Origin: CAYJAZ01 sp964371865
GTDB taxonomy: Bacteria > Desulfobacterota > Desulfovibrionia > Desulfovibrionales > Desulfovibrionaceae
Reading direction: 5' to 3'
Length of the DNA: 5,632 bases
Assembly (NCBI GenBank): GCA_964371865.1
Contig: CAYJOR010000109.1
Coordinates: forward strand, 1 to 5,632
In this document: piece by piece, positions 1 to 4,122 of the stretch
Position numbering within the stretch: the stretch's first letter is position 1
Layout: every line of letters starts with the position of its first letter
Made by a program: the position numbers and the translations under genes
The notes under the pieces: model-generated
The model's input: only the letters and a program-made list of their open reading frames with translations
The model's database searches: none
Told to the model about the DNA's origin: nothing

Positions 1-31
1 AAACACCGTTTTTGACTCAAAAACGTGGTTT
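1..31. other. AT-rich stem-loop at the window edge
   Basis: Bases 1-14 and 18-31 form an inverted repeat around the three-base loop ACT. The inner eight pairs (CGTTTTTG with CAAAAACG) are perfect, two mismatches follow, then four more pairs (AAAC with GTTT). It could be a weak bidirectional terminator separating this locus from whatever lies to the left, but the stem is AT-rich and the window ends at its foot, so a flanking T-tract cannot be judged on the minus strand. No gene is visible in bases 1-152. Confidence 0.4.
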
Positions 32-69
32 CCCCCTCTCGAAAATAATTATGCAAAGCTCTTTTATAG

Positions 70-124
70 AAAAAACTAGAGGGAAAAAACTTCGTTCTTA
101 TCTAAAGAATTTGGCTTTTCCCTC
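70..124 (-). terminator. Rho-independent terminator of the leftward transporter operon
   Basis: Read on the minus strand, GAGGGAAAA (124-116) pairs perfectly over nine bases with TTTTCCCTC (87-79). The 28-base loop contains a smaller hairpin (AAGAA 109-105 with TTCTT 99-95). The stem is followed by TAG and a run of six T (75-70), the order expected of an intrinsic terminator. It lies about 30 bases beyond the stop codon of the 87-residue gene, the right place to end the transporter/winged-helix transcript. On the plus strand the hairpin is not followed by T, so it should work mainly leftward. CCCTCT at 34-39 could also pair with AGAGGG at 78-83 as an alternative fold. Confidence 0.6.
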
Positions 125-152
125 ATAAAACAATAAAACAAATAGATGTAAT

Positions 153-416
153 CTATCCTACATAGGTTGTAATCATTTTTCTACCTTCATCAGTAATTTT
201 GAAATAGAGGCGAAGATAGTCATTTTCATCAAGCTCATAGCGGCTTTCTTCAAGAATGAAGTTAGCTTTTGCTACGAAAAGAGCTGTGAGAACATCATGT
301 TTTTTGAAAGCTCTAAAGGTTGAGTATTGATCTTTTAATGCGTCCATAACGCAATCAACACTAGCTTCATCAACAGAGGTAAAGTATTTTAGAACAGCAT
401 AGTTTAATGGCAACAT
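153..416 (-). CDS. Small winged-helix-like protein, unknown function
   Basis: An 87-residue soluble protein without signal peptide or membrane segment. The predicted order is a short helix (about 4-14), a helix (about 16-29), a helix (about 38-53), then a hairpin-like stretch (DENDYLRLYFKITDEGRKMI, about 63-82). An ending of the form 'YLRLYFKITDEGRK' is typical of the wing and last helix of small winged-helix DNA-binding domains such as PadR-like proteins, so a DNA- or protein-binding role is inferred; I do not recognise the exact family. The start ATG lies one base after the transporter stop (TAATATG). A strong ribosome site, AAAGGAG (429-423), lies inside the end of the transporter gene six bases from the ATG, so the two genes are probably translationally linked. 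It could be a local regulator or an accessory of the permease. That the frame is a gene is well supported by spacing, ribosome site and terminator; its function is not. Confidence 0.75.
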   Translation of the reverse strand: MLPLNYAVLKYFTSVDEASVDCVMDALKDQYSTFRAFKKHDVLTALFVAKANFILEESRYELDENDYLRLYFKITDEGRKMITTYVG

Positions 417-417
417 A

Positions 418-1512
418 TTATGCTCCTTTCTTTTTTAAGTAATCTAAAGGGTTTATAGCAATAATAAAGATACCCAAAACCATAAGAAGAGCTGCTAACC
501 ATGCGATTAGAGGCATTGACCAACCTTCAATTCCAAATACTACACCAAGGATTAACCAGCAGAAGAATGGTCCCCAGAATGCAAACATTCCGTTACATAC
601 CATACCTAAAGCTGTTCCGCACATTCCATTGCCTTTATACCAGAGCATATAGTTGAAGTAAGAGAAGAAACCAGCAATAATAAACCATTTAAATGATGCA
701 ATATCCATAACCGTTTGCCCAATCATTTGTAATGCGCTAACATCGCCAAAGAAAGCAAAAAGAGGTACAAGGAATAAAAGGTTTACTAAACCGGATGTTA
801 TTTGACGAATAGTGATAGCTATTTCATAATCAACCAAACTTGTTCCATATCCACAAATACAGCCTTCAATCCCCCAACAAAATGCAGCTAAGAATCCAAA
901 CGCTAACCCAAGAGGAACGTTCTTTTGTCCTTCAAGAGATAAACCGGTTCCACCAATAATTGCAGATGCTAAGAAACAAATGAAGATACCAAGTGCAATC
1001 CTTTTTGTTATTTTTTGACCGAAAAGGAAATGTGAAATAATAGCACCAAAAGCAGCACAAAGAGCACTAATTGGAACAATAATAGCACCTGCTTGTTGCA
1101 AACCAATAACATAGGATGTTGCTGCTACAGGTCCACCTAAAATAGCCGCAAATGTCATGATTATACCTGGTTTTGATTTCACACATCTGATATAATCGCT
1201 AAACTTTCCTCTTGCTGAACAGAAAAGCACTGCCCAAATAGCACTACATCCATCAGTAATACCTGCACCAAGTGCACCAAGTACGAAAAGAGCTGCAAAT
1301 TCTGATAAACCAGAGTTTTCGCCATACCAAACTTCCCAAACACCAATACCCATAGCAAGAGTCATGAATGCAGTATAAATACCATAGTTAAATCCAGAAC
1401 TCAAAGCAGTTATAATACCACGAGTTTTAAAGGATTTTTCCATTGCATGTCTAGCTTTGTACGCGGCTTCGCTTACAGGAACACCGCTTTCAGAGACAAA
1501 CTTGTTTTCCAT
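418..1512 (-). CDS. DMT-superfamily (EamA/RhaT-like) 10-TM permease, candidate cut-locus transporter
   Basis: A 364-residue integral membrane protein. After a polar N-terminus of about 30 residues I see ten hydrophobic segments, at roughly 32-59, 73-98, 116-139, 141-164, 170-188, 199-223, 238-256, 274-294, 301-327 and 333-355, ending in a basic DYLKKKGA tail. Ten helices, the length and the two-halves appearance fit the drug/metabolite transporter superfamily, closest in look to RhaT (L-rhamnose-H+ symporter)-type permeases. The substrate cannot be read from sequence. Divergence from a choline-lyase microcompartment operon suggests choline uptake, or export of trimethylamine or another product. 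It is not a BCCT or ABC-type choline transporter. I start it at ATG 1512, because GAGGTG (1522-1517) is a good ribosome site four bases upstream. A longer frame from TTG 1524 would place the ribosome site inside the coding sequence. It is followed after one base by the 87-residue gene. Confidence 0.85.
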   Translation of the reverse strand: MENKFVSESGVPVSEAAYKARHAMEKSFKTRGIITALSSGFNYGIYTAFMTLAMGIGVWEVWYGENSGLSEFAALFVLGALGAGITDGCSAIWAVLFCSARGKFSDYIRCVKSKPGIIMTFAAILGGPVAATSYVIGLQQAGAIIVPISALCAAFGAIISHFLFGQKITKRIALGIFICFLASAIIGGTGLSLEGQKNVPLGLAFGFLAAFCWGIEGCICGYGTSLVDYEIAITIRQITSGLVNLLFLVPLFAFFGDVSALQMIGQTVMDIASFKWFIIAGFFSYFNYMLWYKGNGMCGTALGMVCNGMFAFWGPFFCWLILGVVFGIEGWSMPLIAWLAALLMVLGIFIIAINPLDYLKKKGA

Positions 1513-1516
1513 TTTC

Positions 1517-1522
1517 CACCTC
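1517..1522 (-). promoter_or_regulatory. Ribosome binding site that sets the transporter start
   Basis: GAGGTG on the minus strand lies four bases before ATG 1512. The in-frame TTG at 1524 overlaps this site and has no ribosome site of its own at the right distance, so ATG 1512 is preferred and the protein is 364 rather than 368 residues. Confidence 0.75.
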
Positions 1523-1537
1523 AATTAAATAAATTCA

Positions 1538-1551
1538 GTAGTACACACTAC
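1538..1551. repeat. Short inverted repeat in the transporter leader
   Basis: GTAGT (1538-1542), spacer ACAC, then ACTAC (1547-1551) is a perfect five-base inverted repeat about 25 bases upstream of the transporter start. A second perfect palindrome, TAGTTAACTA (1560-1569), overlaps the -10 of the proximal leftward promoter candidate. Either could be an operator for the leftward operon, but short palindromes are frequent in AT-rich DNA. Confidence 0.3.
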
Positions 1552-1565
1552 AATAATTCTAGTTA

Positions 1566-1592
1566 ACTATAATGTTTAGACTTTTATGTCAA
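1566..1592 (-). promoter_or_regulatory. Possible proximal sigma70 promoter for the transporter operon
   Basis: On the minus strand there is a consensus -35 TTGACA (1592-1587) and a -10 TATAGT (1571-1566). The spacer is only 15 bases, shorter than the usual 17, which lowers the confidence. The predicted start would be near 1559, giving a leader of about 47 bases. A consensus -35 with a short spacer may be weak or need an activator. Confidence 0.35.
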
Positions 1593-1711
1593 TATGCTTT
1601 TAAAAAAATGTTAGATATTTCCTTATATAAGTTATAAAATCAAACACTTATGATAAAAAATCTAAAATTATAAAGACTTCATATAATTATTTTATCCTAT
1701 TATTTCAATAG

Positions 1712-1740
1712 ATTATATAGTTGACTGCTTACTCAATCAA
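1712..1740 (-). promoter_or_regulatory. Probable distal sigma70 promoter for the transporter operon
   Basis: On the minus strand -35 TTGATT (1740-1735), a spacer of exactly 17 bases and a perfect -10 TATAAT (1717-1712) make this the best-spaced leftward promoter. Transcription would start near 1705, leaving a leader of roughly 190 bases. One of the two 17-bp direct repeats (1741-1757) abuts the -35 upstream, centred near -44, a usual position for an activator touching RNA polymerase. The second copy would be near -76. Confidence 0.5.
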
Positions 1741-1789
1741 ATTCGTAAACAAAATTGAAATTTTCTTAGGAAATTTGTATACAAAATTG
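1741..1789. repeat. Two 17-bp direct repeats, putative regulator sites
   Basis: ATTCGTAAACAAAATTG (1741-1757) and ATTTGTATACAAAATTG (1773-1789) agree at 15 of 17 positions. They start 32 bases apart, close to three helical turns, so a bound protein would sit on the same DNA face at both. The second copy contains the perfect 12-base palindrome TTTGTATACAAA (1774-1785), of a shape seen in operators of GntR-family and other dimeric regulators; the first copy is an imperfect form of it. They lie between the leftward promoter at 1712-1740 and the rightward promoter at 1849-1879, so they could serve either operon. Which protein binds is unknown. Confidence 0.5.
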
Positions 1790-1848
1790 TTAAAATGTTA
1801 TAAATTTATTAAAAAAGCAGTTTTATTTCAATTTTTCGTTAAAAAGGC

Positions 1849-1879
1849 TTGACCTTCCCCTTAGGGTATAGTTTATAAA
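1849..1879 (+). promoter_or_regulatory. MerR-family-type promoter of the microcompartment operon
   Basis: -35 TTGACC (1849-1854) and -10 TATAAA (1874-1879) are separated by 19 bases, the overlong spacing characteristic of promoters activated by MerR-family proteins through DNA untwisting. A 21-base dyad (1852-1872) centred on T1862 starts at the fourth base of the -35, exactly where MerR-family operators sit. Its left arm begins ACCTTCCCCTT, which from memory matches the left arm of the E. coli CueR operator at copA. The core CCCT-T-AGGG is perfect and 7 of 10 pairs of the full dyad match. The predicted start near 1886 leaves a leader of about 70 bases before the shell-protein gene. No MerR gene is in the window, and the effector cannot be read from the site. 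Confidence 0.7.
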
Positions 1880-1955
1880 ATGAAGAATTATATATCTACT
1901 GTTTCAATGAGCAAAAAAATATAAAATTTTTGCAAAAAAAATTGAGGAAAATATC

Positions 1956-2543
1956 ATGGGAAGAACACACAACACAGCATTAGGTCTTGTAGAGACTTTA
2001 GGTATGGTGCCTGCAATCTATGCCGCGGACAATATGCTAAAAGCGGCGGACGTAGAATTAGTTTCATATGAAAACGTTGGCTCTACACTAGTAACCATTA
2101 TTGTACAAGGTGATGTAGCTGCAGTTGAAGCTGCTGTAAAAGCAGGAGTTGCTGCCGGTTCTAGTATTGGTAAGGTTACAGCTTCTAATGTTATGCCACG
2201 CCCGGCTAGCGGCGTAGCAAGAATGAAAGACGTTCATGCTTTACCTGAAGGCGAGCCTGAAAAACTTCAATCACTTGCCCTTATAGAAACTTTTGGTCTT
2301 GTATACCTTCTTGAAGCTGCTGACGCTATGGAAAAAGCTGCAAGCGTTAATGTATTCGGATACGAAAACGTTGCATCAGGTTATATTTCAGCTTTAGCTA
2401 TGAGTGATGTAGCTGCATGTCAAGCCGCTGTTGAAGCAGGTGTTAAGGCTGTTAAAGCAATGGGCGCTGAAGTTTACTCATCAGTAGTTATTCCTACTCC
2501 TCACCCTGATTTAGCTAAAATTGCAAAGCTTTACACAATTTAA
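1956..2543 (+). CDS. Tandem BMC-domain microcompartment shell protein (BMC-T, non-permuted)
   Basis: A 195-residue protein with two consecutive BMC domains (Pfam BMC type), about residues 8-82 and 107-182, joined by a linker around 83-106. Each domain starts with the helix signature (ALGLVET at 8-14, SLALIET at 106-112) and carries the YEN motif before the pore loop, then a conserved GDV or SDV turn and an ending like PRP or PTP. This order is that of PduA/PduT-type domains, not the circularly permuted EutL/PduB type. Two-domain shell proteins form trimers that look like hexamers and tile the shell facets. Pore-loop residues differ between the halves (GST at 42-44, ASG at 140-142). The only cysteine is Cys155, not in a pore loop, so no PduT-like Fe-S cluster is expected. 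The start has a GAGG ribosome site (1944-1947) eight bases upstream. It is the first gene of the rightward operon. Confidence 0.93.
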   Translation: MGRTHNTALGLVETLGMVPAIYAADNMLKAADVELVSYENVGSTLVTIIVQGDVAAVEAAVKAGVAAGSSIGKVTASNVMPRPASGVARMKDVHALPEGEPEKLQSLALIETFGLVYLLEAADAMEKAASVNVFGYENVASGYISALAMSDVAACQAAVEAGVKAVKAMGAEVYSSVVIPTPHPDLAKIAKLYTI

Positions 2544-2582
2544 TTTTCAACTTGTTCTCACATTCAAATCTAAGGTGCTTAT

Positions 2583-4061
2583 ATGATTGCTGATAAAGAC
2601 CTACTTTCAATCCAACAAGCAAGAATTCTTCTTGAAAATGCAAAGCTTGCACATAAAAAGCTTGCTGACTTTTCACAAGAAAAACTTGATTCTGTTATTG
2701 ATGCTGTCGTTAATGAATTGAATGGTCATTTACAGTCACTAGCTGTGATGTCACATGAAGAGACTGGATATGGAAAATGGCAAGACAAGTTCGTAAAAAA
2801 TCAATTTGCTTGTAATTTTATTACTCAATCCTTTAAAGATACTAAAGTTGTTGGTATTTTAAATAAGGATTTAAATACTAAAATTACTGAAATTGGTGTT
2901 CCTGTTGGAATTATAGCTTGTGCTGTATCAGCTTTAAGTCCTGTTTCTACTACAATATACAATACTTTATTAGCTATTAAATCAGCTAATGCAATTGTTT
3001 TTGCGCCGCATCCACGTGCTGCTAGATCAATCAAGTATGTATTAGATATCATTATAAGAGCCGCTCACAATGCCGGATTACCACAAGGAAGCATTGCCTA
3101 TCTCGATACCGTTACAAAAACAGGTACTAAAGAGTTATTCTCCCACCATTGCACATCATTAATAATGGTATCTGGAGTAGCTTCGCTGATTGATATGGCT
3201 ATGAATTCCGGCAAACCATTTATCTGTGGTGGCACCGGTAATGGCCCTGCTTTTATTGAACGCACAGCAAATGTTGATAAAGCCGTTCAAGATATTGTAA
3301 CAAGTAAAACATTTGATAATGGTATAACTCCTTCTTGCGAGCAAAGCCTTATCTTAGACAAAGAAATTGCTCAAAAAGCTAAAGACTTACTAAAAGCCTT
3401 TGGTGCATACTTCATGAGCGATGATGAAGCGCAAAGACTTGCAAAAATCCTTTTCCACCCAAACACAAAACGTAATGTTGAAACTATAGGACTTGATGCA
3501 AAAAGTCTTGCTCAAAAAGCTTCCATCACAGTCCCTGAAAACACAATCCTGCTTATAATCGACAGAACTTATGTTCGTGACAGTGATGTGTATTCAAAAG
3601 AACTCTTTGCGCCTGTTTTAGCATGTTATACAGAAGATGACTGGCAGAATGCTTGCGAGAAATGTATTGAACTACTTATAGTTGAAGAGAACTCACATAC
3701 TCTTACCATTCACTCAACTAATGAAGAAGTAGTTGAATTATTTGCTTTGAAAAAACCGGTTGCTCGTTTATTGGTCAACACATCTGCCTGTTTTGGTGGA
3801 ATGGGTATGAGTAGCAATCTCTTCCCTGCTCTCACACTTGGTAGTTCAACTACCGGTTTTGGTATGACTTCTGACAACGTTTCACCATCCCACCTTACAT
3901 ACAAACGTAAAGTTGCTTACGGTGTTTCTGATTCATTCATAGCTACAAAACAAACGAGTACATCATCTGCTTATTCAAGTACAAATCTTAACACAGAAAA
4001 AGCTGAAGCATTACGCTCAGTGATATCTGAAATAGTAAAAAAACTACACTCTTCATTATAG
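2583..4061 (+). CDS. Microcompartment-associated CoA-acylating aldehyde dehydrogenase homologue (CutF/PduP/AdhE-N type), active site apparently degenerate
   Basis: A 492-residue protein of the acetaldehyde:CoA dehydrogenase branch (PduP, EutE, N-terminal half of AdhE). In a cut locus this enzyme would convert CutC-derived acetaldehyde to acetyl-CoA with NAD+. Family landmarks are PVGIIACAVSALSP (107-120), the APHPRA region (141-146), GGTGNGPAFIE (216-226), TFDNGITPSCEQ (243-254), KELFAPVL (339-346) and the C-terminal GMGMSSN and SDNVSPSHL stretches. Against AdhE/PduP as I remember them, the nucleophile Cys position is Pro250, with a Cys two residues later (Cys252). The oxyanion-hole Asn position is Ser119, and the glycine-rich TGGPGMV cofactor loop reads SGVASLI (197-203). 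The C-terminus is a Ser/Thr-rich linker (about 455-470) and an amphipathic helix (471-489), typical of an encapsulation peptide. Ribosome site AAGGTG (2572-2577) precedes the ATG, 39 bases after the shell gene. It may be catalytically dead, altered, or use Cys252; a cutF label would rest on position only. Confidence 0.88.
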   Translation: MIADKDLLSIQQARILLENAKLAHKKLADFSQEKLDSVIDAVVNELNGHLQSLAVMSHEETGYGKWQDKFVKNQFACNFITQSFKDTKVVGILNKDLNTKITEIGVPVGIIACAVSALSPVSTTIYNTLLAIKSANAIVFAPHPRAARSIKYVLDIIIRAAHNAGLPQGSIAYLDTVTKTGTKELFSHHCTSLIMVSGVASLIDMAMNSGKPFICGGTGNGPAFIERTANVDKAVQDIVTSKTFDNGITPSCEQSLILDKEIAQKAKDLLKAFGAYFMSDDEAQRLAKILFHPNTKRNVETIGLDAKSLAQKASITVPENTILLIIDRTYVRDSDVYSKELFAPVLACYTEDDWQNACEKCIELLIVEENSHTLTIHSTNEEVVELFALKKPVARLLVNTSACFGGMGMSSNLFPALTLGSSTTGFGMTSDNVSPSHLTYKRKVAYGVSDSFIATKQTSTSSAYSSTNLNTEKAEALRSVISEIVKKLHSSL

Positions 4062-4108
4062 GAATGAGCAGAGTAATAATAAAATTTTAATCTAAAGTAT
4101 ATGTTTAC

Positions 4109-4113
4109 GGAGG
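4109..4113 (+). promoter_or_regulatory. Strong cutC ribosome binding site
   Basis: GGAGG lies nine bases before ATG 4123, the strongest ribosome site among the rightward genes. The 61-base gap after the dehydrogenase stop shows no terminator-like hairpin or clear promoter, so cutC is probably cotranscribed and boosted at translation. Confidence 0.7.
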
Positions 4114-4122
4114 AAAAAAAGT

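Larger units (their letters stand above)
1513..1955. other. Divergent intergenic control region (443 bp)
   Basis: This very AT-rich stretch has no credible gene. From left to right it holds the transporter ribosome site, a short inverted repeat (1538-1551), a possible leftward promoter (1566-1592), a better leftward promoter (1712-1740), two 17-bp direct repeats (1741-1757 and 1773-1789) and a MerR-type rightward promoter (1849-1879). A leader of about 70 bases to the shell-protein gene follows, with a weak hairpin (GCAAAAA 1911-1917 with TTTTTGC 1927-1933). Bases from about 1600 to 1700 show only AT-rich palindromes such as CTTATATAAG (1622-1631), which this composition yields by chance. The length and number of sites suggest both operons are controlled from here. 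Confidence 0.8.

Noticed and set aside
1510..1524. TTG start at 1524 giving a transporter four residues longer
   Set aside because: It overlaps the GAGGTG ribosome site that serves ATG 1512, and no ribosome site lies upstream of the TTG at a useful distance.
1600..1700. AT palindromes such as CTTATATAAG as operators
   Set aside because: Palindromes of this kind are expected by chance in such AT-rich DNA, and none is repeated or positioned at a promoter.
1880..1924. A 14-codon open frame that could be a leader peptide before the shell gene
   Set aside because: Its ATG lies upstream of the predicted transcription start near 1886 and has no ribosome site.
1911..1933. Leader hairpin GCAAAAA/TTTTTGC as a terminator or riboswitch
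   Set aside because: It is a 7-bp AT-rich stem with a 9-base loop and no T-tract on the plus strand; no riboswitch core is recognisable in a leader of about 70 bases.
1956..2543. PduT-like Fe-S binding or EutL/PduB-type permuted shell protein
   Set aside because: The only cysteine (Cys155) is not in a pore loop, and the domain order is the canonical non-permuted one.
2825..3904. Antisense open frames of 61-75 codons inside the dehydrogenase gene (2825-3052, 3159-3344, 3710-3904)
   Set aside because: They are fully covered by the well-supported rightward gene and their translations show no recognisable domain, so they are chance frames.
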